Assembly (NCBI RefSeq): GCF_002101735.1
Contig: NZ_LQPE01000153.1
Coordinates: forward strand, 41,311-105,310
Reading direction: 5' to 3'
Origin: Mycobacterium kyorinense
GTDB lineage: Bacteria; Actinomycetota; Actinomycetes; Mycobacteriales; Mycobacteriaceae
Length of the DNA: 64,000 nt
Positions 56,760 through 64,000 of this stretch are shown one piece after another. The notes under the pieces are model-generated. The model saw only the letters and a program-made list of their open reading frames with translations, was not told where the DNA came from and made no database searches. The position numbers were made by a program, and so were the translations under genes. How positions within the stretch are numbered: the first letter of the stretch is position 1; the number at the start of each line of letters is the position of its first letter.

Positions 56760-57623
56760 ATGGCGCGACGGTCGACTGCGCTGGGGTATGCGCTGCTGGC
56801 ACCAAGCCTGTTCGGCGTGGTCACGTTTCTGCTGCTGCCGATCCTGGTCGTGGTCTGGCTGAGCCTGCACCGCTGGGATCTGCTGGGGCCCATCGAGTAT
56901 GTCGGGCTGGACAATTGGCGCTCGGTGCTCAGCGACTCGACGTTCGGCAACTCGCTGCTGGTGACACTGATCTTCGTGGCGATCGTGGTGCCCGCGCAGA
57001 CGGTGCTGGGGCTGGCGGCCGCGGCGCTGCTGGCGCGCGGGCTGCCCGGCACCGGCGTGTTCCGCACTCTGTATGTGTTGCCGTGGATCTGCGCGCCGCT
57101 GGCGATCGCGGTGTTGTGGCGCTGGATCCTGGCGCCGACCGATGGCGCGGTCAGCACGGTGTTGGGGCATCGCATCGAATGGCTCACCGATCCGGGTCTG
57201 GCGTTGCCGGTGGTGTCCGCGGTGATCGTGTGGACCAACGTCGGCTACGTCGCGCTGTTCTTTGTGGCCGGCATCCTGGCGATTCCGGCCGAGATCCACG
57301 CCGCGGCGCGCACCGACGGCGCGACGGCCTGGCAGCGGTTTTGGCGGATCACGTTGCCGATGCTGCGGCCCACGATGTTCTTTGTGTTGGTCACCGGAAT
57401 CGTCAGCGCAGCACAGGTTTTCGACACAGTGTATGCGCTGACCGGCGGCGGTCCGGCCGGGCACACCGACCTGGTTGCGCACCGCATCTACGTCGAGGCG
57501 TTCGGGGCGGCGGCAATCGGGCGGGCTGCGGTGATGGCGGTGGTGTTGTTCGTGATCCTGGTCGGCGTCACCGTTGTCCAGCATCTGTACTTCCGGCGGC
57601 GGATCAGCTATGAGCTCGTCTAG
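56760..57623 (+). CDS. uspA: Sugar ABC transporter permease UspA
   Basis: The 287-aa permease has six helices and the MalF-type EAA loop: HAAARTDGATAWQRFWRITLP, followed by MLRPTMFFVLVTG. It forms the channel with UspB for a sugar delivered by UspC. Size and order equal M. tuberculosis Rv2316-Rv2318. The ATG at 56760 is 33 bp from the divergent tldD start. Its 3' end overlaps uspB by 14 bp. No ATP-binding subunit lies next to it, as in the reference, so a shared ATPase must serve. Confidence 0.94.
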   Translation: MARRSTALGYALLAPSLFGVVTFLLLPILVVVWLSLHRWDLLGPIEYVGLDNWRSVLSDSTFGNSLLVTLIFVAIVVPAQTVLGLAAAALLARGLPGTGVFRTLYVLPWICAPLAIAVLWRWILAPTDGAVSTVLGHRIEWLTDPGLALPVVSAVIVWTNVGYVALFFVAGILAIPAEIHAAARTDGATAWQRFWRITLPMLRPTMFFVLVTGIVSAAQVFDTVYALTGGGPAGHTDLVAHRIYVEAFGAAAIGRAAVMAVVLFVILVGVTVVQHLYFRRRISYELV

Positions 57624-58425
57624 GGCGGCGGCCGTCTACGCCGGGCTGGGGCTCGGCGCGCTGATCACGTTGGCGCCGTTCGCGCTTGGATTGCTGACGT
57701 CGTTCACCTCCGCTCGGCAGTTCGCGACCGGCACACCGCTGTCCTGGCCGCGGCCGCCCACGCTGGCCAACTACACCGACCTGGGCGGCGCCGGTTTCGG
57801 CCGGGCGCTTGCGGTCACCGCGTTGATGACGGCAGTGATCCTGCTTGGCCAGCTGAGCTTTTCGGTGCTGGCCGCCTACGCCTTCGCCCGGCTGCGGTTC
57901 CCGGGCCGTGACGCGCTGTTCTGGGTCTACATCGCGACGTTGATGGTGCCTGCCACCGTGACGGTCGTGCCGCTGTATCTGATGATGGCCCAAGTGGGTC
58001 TGCGGAACACCTTCTGGGCGCTGGTATTGCCGTTCGTGTTCGGCTCGCCGTACGCGATCTTCTTGTTGCGCGAGCACTTTCGCGCAATTCCCGACGACCT
58101 GGTCAACGCCGCACGCCTCGACGGCGCCAACACGCTCGACGTGATCGTGCACGTGATTGTGCCGGCGAGTCGGCCCATCCTGGTCACCCTGATGCTGATC
58201 ACCGTTGTGTCGCAGTGGAACAACTTTATGTGGCCGCTGGTGATCACCAGTGGCGGCAAGTGGCGAGTGCTGACAGTCGCGACGGCCGCGCTGCAGTCCC
58301 GCTACAACGCGCAGTGGACGCTGGTGATGGCGGCGACGACAGTGGCGATCGTGCCGCTGATCGTACTGTTCGTGGTGTTCCAGCGTCACATCGTGCGCTC
58401 GATCGTGGTCACGGGGCTGAAGTGA
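57610..58425 (+). CDS. uspB: Sugar ABC transporter permease UspB
   Basis: The 271-aa permease belongs to the MalG type with six helices and the EAA loop VNAARLDGANTLDVIVHVIVP. The ATG at 57610 lies inside the uspA end, so the two are translationally coupled and produced equally. It ends 61 bp before uspC, where an 11-bp inverted repeat is found. Confidence 0.94.
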   Translation: MSSSRAAAVYAGLGLGALITLAPFALGLLTSFTSARQFATGTPLSWPRPPTLANYTDLGGAGFGRALAVTALMTAVILLGQLSFSVLAAYAFARLRFPGRDALFWVYIATLMVPATVTVVPLYLMMAQVGLRNTFWALVLPFVFGSPYAIFLLREHFRAIPDDLVNAARLDGANTLDVIVHVIVPASRPILVTLMLITVVSQWNNFMWPLVITSGGKWRVLTVATAALQSRYNAQWTLVMAATTVAIVPLIVLFVVFQRHIVRSIVVTGLK

Positions 58426-58428
58426 GCG

Positions 58429-58487
58429 TCGAGATTGCGCGTAGGGCTGTTGTTTTCGCCGATTCACGACCCAGGACGCAATCTCGA
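58429..58487. repeat. 11-bp inverted repeat in the uspB-uspC spacer
   Basis: TCGAGATTGCG (58429-58439) and CGCAATCTCGA (58477-58487) are exact complements separated by 37 bp. The right arm ends on the first base of the uspC start codon. It could be a hairpin that tunes uspC translation or a mobile repeat remnant. Confidence 0.65.
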
Positions 58488-59806
58488 TGACCCGCCCCAG
58501 GCGTTCCACACTGGTTGCCGCGGCAGTAGTGGTAATGGCCATGCTCCTGGCCGCGACGGCGGTGCTGCTCGACATCTCGTCCACCCCGCGCGGCGGCCAC
58601 ACCGTCGTGACCGTGCGGCTGTGGGACGAGCAGGTCGCCGCGGCTTACCGGCAGTCGTTCGCGGCGTTCACCCGCACTCACCCCGACATCGAGGTGCGCA
58701 CCAACGTGGTGGCCTACGCCACCTACTTCGACATGCTGCGCACCGATGTGGCCGGCGGCAGCGCCGACGACATCTTCTGGCTGTCCAACGCCTATCTCGC
58801 CGCCTACGCCGACAACGGACGGCTGACGAAGATCGACCCGAAGCCGGACTGGGAACCGTCGGTCGTCGACCAGTTCACCCGCGGCGGAACACTGTGGGGT
58901 GTGCCGCAACTGACCGACGCCGGTATCGGCGTGTACTACAACGCGGACCTGCTCGCCAAGGCCGGCGTCGATCCCGCTGACTTGGCGACCCTGCGGTGGA
59001 GCCCCGGCAACGGCGACACGCTGCGCCCGCTGCTGGCCCGGCTCACCGTCGACGCCGAGGGACGTACAGCGGGCACAGCGGGTTTCGATCCGCGACGGGT
59101 ACGGCAGTGGGGCTACAACGCGGCCAACGACCCTCAGGGCATCTACCTGAACTACATCGGGTCCGCGGGCGGCGTGTTCCAGACCGGCGACCGGTTCGCG
59201 TTCGACAATCCCGGCGCCCGCACCGCGTTCACCTACCTGGTCGCGCTGATCAACGACGACCACGTCGCGCCGCCGGCCTCGGACACCAACGTCAACAACG
59301 ACTTTTCCCGCAACCAGTTCCTCGCCGGCAGGATGGCGCTGTTCCAGTCCGGCACCTACAATCTGGCGGCGGTGGCCGGCCAGGCGGGCTTCCGTTGGGG
59401 AATCGCGCTGCTGCCCGCCGGCCCGAAGGGCCGCGTCAGCGTCACCAATGGCATTGCCGCGGCAGGTAATTCGGCTTCCAAGAATCCCGACGCGGTTCGC
59501 CAGGTGCTGGCTTGGATGGGCAGCAAACAGGGCAACCAATACCTGGGCCGACAAGGCAGCGCCATCCCGGCGGTGCGGTCGGCGCAGCGGGTGTACTTCG
59601 ACTACTGGGCTGGCAAGGGCGTCGACGTCACACCGTTTTTCGCGGTGCTGAACGGACCGCGGATCGCGGCGCCGGGCGGGGCAGGCTTCCCCGCCGGCTA
59701 CCAGGCCCTCACACCGTACTTCCACGAGATGTTCCTCGGCCGCGGCGACGTGGCGACACTCTTGCACGAAGCACAGGACGCGGCCAACGCCGCGGCACGC
59801 CGCTAG
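58487..59806 (+). CDS. uspC: Sugar-binding protein UspC of the UspABC importer
   Basis: The 439-aa protein begins with a membrane or signal anchor (RSTLVAAAVVVMAMLLAATA) and shows the cluster-B solute-binding fold: FAAFTRTHPDIEVRTNVVAY, YFDMLRTDVAGGSADDIFWL, GVPQLTDAGIGVYYNADLLAK, NQFLAGRMALFQSGTYNLA. M. tuberculosis UspC binds amino sugars in reported structural work. The signal lacks a clear lipobox, so it may be an uncleaved anchor. The 3' end overlaps the converging ECF gene by 4 bp. Confidence 0.94.
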   Translation: MTRPRRSTLVAAAVVVMAMLLAATAVLLDISSTPRGGHTVVTVRLWDEQVAAAYRQSFAAFTRTHPDIEVRTNVVAYATYFDMLRTDVAGGSADDIFWLSNAYLAAYADNGRLTKIDPKPDWEPSVVDQFTRGGTLWGVPQLTDAGIGVYYNADLLAKAGVDPADLATLRWSPGNGDTLRPLLARLTVDAEGRTAGTAGFDPRRVRQWGYNAANDPQGIYLNYIGSAGGVFQTGDRFAFDNPGARTAFTYLVALINDDHVAPPASDTNVNNDFSRNQFLAGRMALFQSGTYNLAAVAGQAGFRWGIALLPAGPKGRVSVTNGIAAAGNSASKNPDAVRQVLAWMGSKQGNQYLGRQGSAIPAVRSAQRVYFDYWAGKGVDVTPFFAVLNGPRIAAPGGAGFPAGYQALTPYFHEMFLGRGDVATLLHEAQDAANAAARR

Positions 59807-60633
59807 GCGCCAAGCAGTAATTCCGCCGCCAGCGCGGCTCCGCACACCACAGCGGTGATCGAAAGCGCCACCCAGTCAGCGAACTTCGGCCGCGACGGGG
59901 CAGCCGAGATCTGGCCGGTGCCGCCGCGGGCGGTGATCGCATCGCCCATCTCGTCGGCACGCCGCAGGGTCACGGTGATAGCCGTCGCGAGCAGGTCGAC
60001 CAACTCCGCCCAGCGGCGCCGGCGACGCCCGCGCCGCGACGTCGGTATCTGCCTGGGCCGCAACCTGCGTGCGGAATAGAGGACACGGAACTCGTCGATC
60101 AGCATCGGGAACGCCCGCAACGCCAGCGCCAGCGCGACGGCCCATTCGTCGATGGGAATCCGCAAGAACCGCAGCGGTCGGCCCAATGTCGCGACGGCAG
60201 GGGCGATTTCGGCGACATTGGTAGTCCAGGACACCATCGCACCCAAGCCGAGCAGCACGATCGACAGCGCGGTGATGCGCAGGAAGTTCAGTAACCCGCC
60301 GAGCCCCAGGGAAAGAGCGCCCAGGTGAATCATCGGGTCGCCGCCGGCCAGCGCCGCGGTGATCCCACCGAACGCCAACAGAATCCACAGCCAGGGCGGC
60401 ACCGACGGCAGCGCTCCGCGCGGAATGCGGGCGGCCCGGCCCGCCGCCAGCACCAGCGCGGCCACCAGCGCGATCGACGCCCACCCCGGGTAGAACGTCA
60501 TCAACACCGAAATGCCGAAGACGACGATCAGTTTGGTGCCGGCCCACAGGTCGTGGACGGGCGAGCCGTGCGGCACCGGCCGCAACAACACGACCGGCCG
60601 CGATGGCCGGCGCGTGGGCGCGGTGGTCGTCAT
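59803..60633 (-). CDS. Energy-coupling factor transporter transmembrane protein EcfT (CbiQ-like, Rv2325c-like)
   Basis: The 276-aa protein has five or six helices with the EcfT family segments: SPVHDLWAGTKLIVVFGISV near residue 24, ALRAFPMLIDEFRVLYSARRLR near 170 (an A-R-x motif that couples to the ATPases) and a second coupling stretch with TLRRADEMGDAITARG near 220. It forms the scaffold of an ECF vitamin or cofactor transporter. It overlaps the fused S-A-A gene by ATGA. Substrate unknown. Confidence 0.9.
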   Translation of the reverse strand: MTTTAPTRRPSRPVVLLRPVPHGSPVHDLWAGTKLIVVFGISVLMTFYPGWASIALVAALVLAAGRAARIPRGALPSVPPWLWILLAFGGITAALAGGDPMIHLGALSLGLGGLLNFLRITALSIVLLGLGAMVSWTTNVAEIAPAVATLGRPLRFLRIPIDEWAVALALALRAFPMLIDEFRVLYSARRLRPRQIPTSRRGRRRRRWAELVDLLATAITVTLRRADEMGDAITARGGTGQISAAPSRPKFADWVALSITAVVCGAALAAELLLGA

Positions 60634-62666
60634 GACACACCTCCGGCCGTCGCCGACGCCGCTTCGAGCATGCCGTTACGCAGATGCAGTGTGCGCGGGC
60701 ACAACTCCTCCATGCCGGCAAAGTCGTGGGAAATCACCACCACGGTCAGCCCTTGCTCGCGGCGCAGATCCTCCATCAGGCGCAGCAGGCCACGCTGGCT
60801 GACAGCGTCCAGCCCGGCGAGCGGCTCGTCGAGGATCAACGCCCGCGGCGAACGCGCCAACAGACCGGCCAGCACCACCCGGCGCATCTGGCCGCCGCTG
60901 AGTTGGTCGATACGCCGTTGTGCCAGCCCAGCATCCAATCCGACTACGGCCAGCGCGTTCGCGATCCGGTCGTGGTCGTCGGGCGAAAAGCCGGCCGCCG
61001 AGGCCACTTCCCGATCCACCCGGCTGCGCATCAACTGCAGCCTGGCCGCTTGGAACGACAGCGCCACCGCGCCGACCTGCTCGTGGGTGGGACGCCCGTC
61101 GAGCAGGCACGTTCCGGTGGTGGGCACCGTTAGTCCGGCCATGATCCAGGCGAGCGTGGACTTACCGGATCCGTTGCCGCCGTGGATCAGAACCCCGTCA
61201 CCGGGATATACCGAGAAGCTGACGTCGCGCAGCGCGGTGGTCTCCCACGGTGTGCCACTGCAGTATTCGTGGCCGACGCCGATCAACTCGAGCACCGGCG
61301 TGGCGTCCGAGTGGTCGACGGGGACGGTAGCCGACGGCGCGGCCGTCGTCTCGACCATCTCCGTGTTGTCCGGTGAATCGCTGAGATTGATTGTGCGGTT
61401 GGCAGATTGGGCCTCGTCGTTGTAATGCGTGATGTGAATCAGCGCGGTGCGGTGCCGCTCGGTCAACCCCGACATGATGCCCAGCAGCGCTTCGCGGCCC
61501 CGCTGGTCGACCATGCTGGTGACCTCGTCGGCAATCAGCAGCGCGGGCTCGCGCGCCAGCGCCGCCGCCATGGCCAGCCGCTGCAGTTCGCCGCCGGAGA
61601 GGCTCCCGGTGTCCCGTTCCGCGAGCCCATCGAGCCCGACCTCGCTGAGCAGCCGGTCCACGTCGGTGGTGGTGCCCGGCGGCAGTCCCCACACCACGTC
61701 GTCGCCGACGCGCGTGCCCAGCACCTGGCTTTCCGGGTGCTGCATGATGACCGCGGTTCCGCCGAGCCGGCCCAGCCCGACAGCACCGGGGCGTTCGACG
61801 CTGCCCGACGTGGGTTCCCGCCCGGCCAGGACCAGCATCAGCGTGGTCTTGCCCGAACCGTTGGCGCCGGTGACCGCGACGTGTTCGCCGACGTCGATCT
61901 CCAGGCTCACCGGCCGCAGCGCGTCCTGGTGGGTGCCCGGGTAGCGGTAGCGCACCTGATCCAGCCGCGCCGGAACCGGTGCGATCGGCCCGGTTTCGGC
62001 CAGCGCGTCGAGTTTGTGTACGTCGGGGATGCCGCGCATCCGGTCCAGCACTCGCGACAGCGCCCACCACCCGAGCAACGACACGATCATGATCGAGACG
62101 ACGAAGTTGGCCAAGAGCAGCCACGGCCAGTAATGCGCCGCGGCGGCGAAGAAGCGCTTGAGGTCGGCGGCGGACTGCTCCAGGCCGGACCGCGCCATGA
62201 CTGCCGCGATCCCGTCGACGTTGGCGGCGATCGCGGCGAAGATCAGGTGCCGAAGCCGGGCCAGCACCGCCAGCGCGGCCACTACCGCCGCGCCGAACAC
62301 CGCGCCGGCGACCAGCGACGCGGCGATCACGGTCGGGGTGCCGCGGCGGCGGCGCTTGACGATCCCGGTCAGCCCGCCGATGTATGCGCTGTGGACCACA
62401 GTCATGAAGCCGCCCATGCCCGCGATCAGGAAGGCGATGATCCCGGCGGCCACGGTCGCCGCGACCAGGACGCGCAGCCGGTAGCGGTAGGCCAGCAGGC
62501 CCATCGGCACGGTGCCCAGCAGCGCCAGACCTGCCGCGAACGGGACGACCACCGCGATGATCGCGGTCGCCGCGCACAAAGCGGCCATCACCGACGCCTG
62601 CGCGAGCTCGTGCGGGCGCAGCGCTCGCGCCCGTCGCGCAGAACTCGCTGTGCCGGCGGCGGTCAT
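60630..62666 (-). CDS. Fused ECF S-component plus two ABC ATPase domains (Rv2326c-like)
   Basis: This 678-aa protein unites three parts: an N-terminal membrane region of about 225 residues with six helices (an S-component), then ATPase 1 (about 235-440; GANGSGKTTLMLVLAG, LSGGELQRLAMAAALARE) and ATPase 2 (about 460-670; HGGNGSGKSTLAWIMAGL, LSGGQMRRVVLAGLLARS). Both have complete Walker A and signature motifs. With EcfT it makes a full ECF importer from two polypeptides. The start at ATG 62666 has no strong ribosome site; a longer frame of 30 residues exists. The substrate is not evident. Confidence 0.9.
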   Translation of the reverse strand: MTAAGTASSARRARALRPHELAQASVMAALCAATAIIAVVVPFAAGLALLGTVPMGLLAYRYRLRVLVAATVAAGIIAFLIAGMGGFMTVVHSAYIGGLTGIVKRRRRGTPTVIAASLVAGAVFGAAVVAALAVLARLRHLIFAAIAANVDGIAAVMARSGLEQSAADLKRFFAAAAHYWPWLLLANFVVSIMIVSLLGWWALSRVLDRMRGIPDVHKLDALAETGPIAPVPARLDQVRYRYPGTHQDALRPVSLEIDVGEHVAVTGANGSGKTTLMLVLAGREPTSGSVERPGAVGLGRLGGTAVIMQHPESQVLGTRVGDDVVWGLPPGTTTDVDRLLSEVGLDGLAERDTGSLSGGELQRLAMAAALAREPALLIADEVTSMVDQRGREALLGIMSGLTERHRTALIHITHYNDEAQSANRTINLSDSPDNTEMVETTAAPSATVPVDHSDATPVLELIGVGHEYCSGTPWETTALRDVSFSVYPGDGVLIHGGNGSGKSTLAWIMAGLTVPTTGTCLLDGRPTHEQVGAVALSFQAARLQLMRSRVDREVASAAGFSPDDHDRIANALAVVGLDAGLAQRRIDQLSGGQMRRVVLAGLLARSPRALILDEPLAGLDAVSQRGLLRLMEDLRREQGLTVVVISHDFAGMEELCPRTLHLRNGMLEAASATAGGVS

Positions 62667-62765
62667 TTCACTGATTCTGCCAGTTGTCGGCGGGTGCGCG
62701 GCGCTCGCACGCCGTGGCGCCCGTCCGGTGTTTGCCGCCGCGAACTCGCCCGACAAGTGGTGTAG

Positions 62766-62778
62766 ATAGCCAAGCTAT
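62766..62778. promoter_or_regulatory. Short dyad before the MarR gene
   Basis: ATAGC-CAA-GCTAT is a perfect 13-bp inverted repeat with 5-bp arms, 14 bp upstream of the marR start and 99 bp upstream of the ECF fusion start. It fits a MarR dimer site for self-control and possible control of the divergent transporter. Confidence 0.5.
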
Positions 62779-62792
62779 GCAATTATGAAGGC

Positions 62793-63281
62793 ATGACATC
62801 ATCCGCGACCGCCCGGCCCGGTCCGGTCCGCGACACCGTCGAGGCCGTCCCAGGCCTGGGCGCGGATTTGCTGGCGGTGGTCGCCAGGCTGAACCGCTAC
62901 GCGACCCAGCGGATCCAGATGCCGTTGCCGGCGGCACAAGCGCGGCTGCTGGCCACCATCGAAGCCCAGGGCGAGGCACGGATCTGCGATTTGGCCACGG
63001 TGGATCACTGCTCGCAGCCCACGATGACCACCCAGGTACGGCGGCTGGAAGACGCCGGCCTGGTCACCCGGGCCGTCGACCCCGGCGACGCGCGGGCGGT
63101 ACGCATCCGCATCACCCCGGAGGGGCTGCGCACCCTCAACCGGGTTCGAGCTGACCGGGCCGCCGCGATCGAGCCGCAACTCGGCCGACTCGACCCCGCC
63201 GACCGCAAGACGCTGGCCGAGGCCGTCGCCGTGCTGCATCGGCTCCTCGACGACGCAGCGCCCCCGACTCGCCCGCGCTGA
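62793..63281 (+). CDS. MarR-family transcriptional regulator (Rv2327-like)
   Basis: The 162-aa protein is a winged-helix MarR regulator: DLATVDHCSQPTMTTQVRRLED near residue 66 is the recognition helix and VTRAVDPGDARAVRIRITPEG near 90 the wing. Length matches Rv2327. MarR proteins are dimers released by small phenolic or metal ligands. It is divergent from the ECF transporter with 126 bp between the starts and a dyad in the spacer. Confidence 0.9.
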   Translation: MTSSATARPGPVRDTVEAVPGLGADLLAVVARLNRYATQRIQMPLPAAQARLLATIEAQGEARICDLATVDHCSQPTMTTQVRRLEDAGLVTRAVDPGDARAVRIRITPEGLRTLNRVRADRAAAIEPQLGRLDPADRKTLAEAVAVLHRLLDDAAPPTRPR

Positions 63282-63370
63282 CCGCCCGGCCGCCGCGATT
63301 GTCGGCGCATGATGGCGGGTAGACAAACCGTTGATCGGCCCACGACCATGGGTGCGAAAGGTGGTGACCA

Positions 63371-64000
63371 TGCGGCCGGAGGCGCAGGCTTCCCCGTTGA
63401 CCGTCTGGGTCGGATCGAAGCGCTACACCTTCCCCGCCGGCCGCGACGTGACCGTCGGCCGCGACAGCCGCTCGGATATCCACCTCGACGGCACGGAGCA
63501 CACCACCTCGCCCACGCACTTGGTGCTGCACCACGACGGCCGGCAGTGGGTGGCGTTGGACCGCAGCCAACACGGCATCTACGTCGACGGCGTGCGCATG
63601 TCGACTGTGTTCATCCGCGACGGCCGTGCCATCACCCTGGGTGATCCTCGACACGGCCCGCGGCTGGTGTTCCAACTGGGCGCGCCCGCCCCGCCGCCAC
63701 CCAGAAGCGCTCCACCGCCGCCGCGCGGTCGGCCAGTGCCACCACCTCCCCCGCCGCGGACACGGCCCGCCCCGCCACGGATGCCCTCACCACCGGGGCC
63801 GCCGCGGGTCCAGCCACCACCAGCAGATCAGGCGAAAAACCCGCCCTCCCAAGCACCTACGCAGCGATTCCGCTTGCCGCGGCCACGGCAAGAGCCGGCC
63901 CGCCCGCCGGCCCCCGAGCCACGACCGGCTGGGCCGACACCGCCGTCTCAATTGCCGACCACACGTTTTCAGGCGCCACCGCCGCAGCCGCCTCCTCACA
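63371..64000 (+). CDS. FHA-domain protein with Pro-rich linker (cut by window end)
   Basis: The frame opens at ATG 63371 with AAAGGTGG upstream and remains open to the window edge (210 residues). Residues about 5-95 form an FHA domain (SPLTVWVGSKRYTFPAGRDV, TVGRDSRSDIHL with the Arg, TTSPTHLVLHHDGRQWVALD with the Ser-x-x-His, then HGIYVDGVRM), which binds phosphothreonine on partners of Ser/Thr kinases. A long Pro/Arg-rich stretch follows. The opening resembles the first FHA domain of the ABC transporter Rv1747, but the rest of the protein lies outside, so this stays open. Confidence 0.85.

Noticed and set aside
53035..57623. Very long plus-strand frames across the TldE/TldD region, including an extended uspA
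   Set aside because: Antisense shadows; the real uspA begins at ATG 56760 as its homologues do.
58409..59845. Minus-strand 478-aa frame opposite uspC
   Set aside because: No recognisable protein; UspC has solute-binding-protein motifs throughout.
61407..62765. Plus-strand 452-aa frame opposite the ECF fusion
   Set aside because: The Walker and signature motifs are on the minus strand; this is an open mirror frame.

Overview
The window is high-GC chromosomal DNA from a non-tuberculous Mycobacterium. This is inferred from gene content and order. Two stretches match, from memory, M. tuberculosis order: Rv2249c to Rv2264c (glpD1, TetR, flavoprotein, diacylglycerol kinase, DUF3145, serine hydrolase, mscR, MBL protein, SDR, Hsp70-like protein) at about 1.3-14.1 kb, and Rv2314c to Rv2327 (TldE/TldD, uspABC, ECF transporter, MarR) at about 53.8-63.3 kb. 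MmpS-like, cutinase, MPT64-like, PknD-like and several VapBC proteins support the genus. Species was not determined. No rRNA, CRISPR array or prophage was seen, and there is one tRNA. No gene-free stretch exceeds 300 bases; the longest, 25504-25786 and 15241-15483, look like ordinary promoter or spacer DNA.

Layout. 0-6 kb: a flavin monooxygenase (cut by the window edge) with a TetR regulator and matching palindromic operators; then glpD1 and a second TetR divergent from an AGPS-like flavoprotein and a lipid kinase, a glycerolipid locus. 6-15 kb: DUF3145, a serine hydrolase, mycothiol-dependent MscR with an MBL hydrolase, an SDR coupled to a SABATH-type carboxyl methyltransferase, and a membrane-anchored Hsp70-like protein. 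15-17 kb: small secreted or membrane proteins.

17-25.5 kb is the most unusual region. A TetR-led operon encodes a NorD-like VWA protein and a NorQ-like AAA+ ATPase together with two tiny membrane peptides (32 and 42 aa), a polytopic membrane protein rich in Trp, Tyr and His, and a one-TM protein. A paralogue of the polytopic protein lies divergently upstream, and the last 369 bp of the two genes are about 95% identical by hand count. This looks like a chaperone module for an unrecognised membrane metalloenzyme. It converges on a five-gene, fully overlapping operon: OsmC, an acyl-CoA dehydrogenase-like protein, an ECF sigma factor, its zinc-finger anti-sigma factor and a formate/nitrite-type channel.

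25.5-41 kb: cutinase, a PknD-like kinase with NHL propeller, a Na+/H+ antiporter, two lipoproteins, a lone GNAT/ATP-grasp ligase, two decaying genes (an internally deleted acyl-CoA dehydrogenase and a frameshifted SRPBCC protein), SDR, aldo/keto reductase, a paired S51-type hydrolase and ATP-grasp ligase, and a divergent DMT exporter/LysR pair. 41-52.6 kb is accessory: two VapBC modules, an IclR-controlled catabolic operon (SDR, acetoacetate decarboxylase-like, two amidohydrolases), an MPT64 homologue, a ferritin-like protein, a Phd/zeta pair, and an IS481-family element beside a CAT-anticodon tRNA. 53-64 kb returns to core genes: AhpD-like, TldE/TldD, UspABC sugar importer, EcfT plus a fused S-A-A ECF transporter, MarR, and the start of an FHA-domain protein cut by the right edge.
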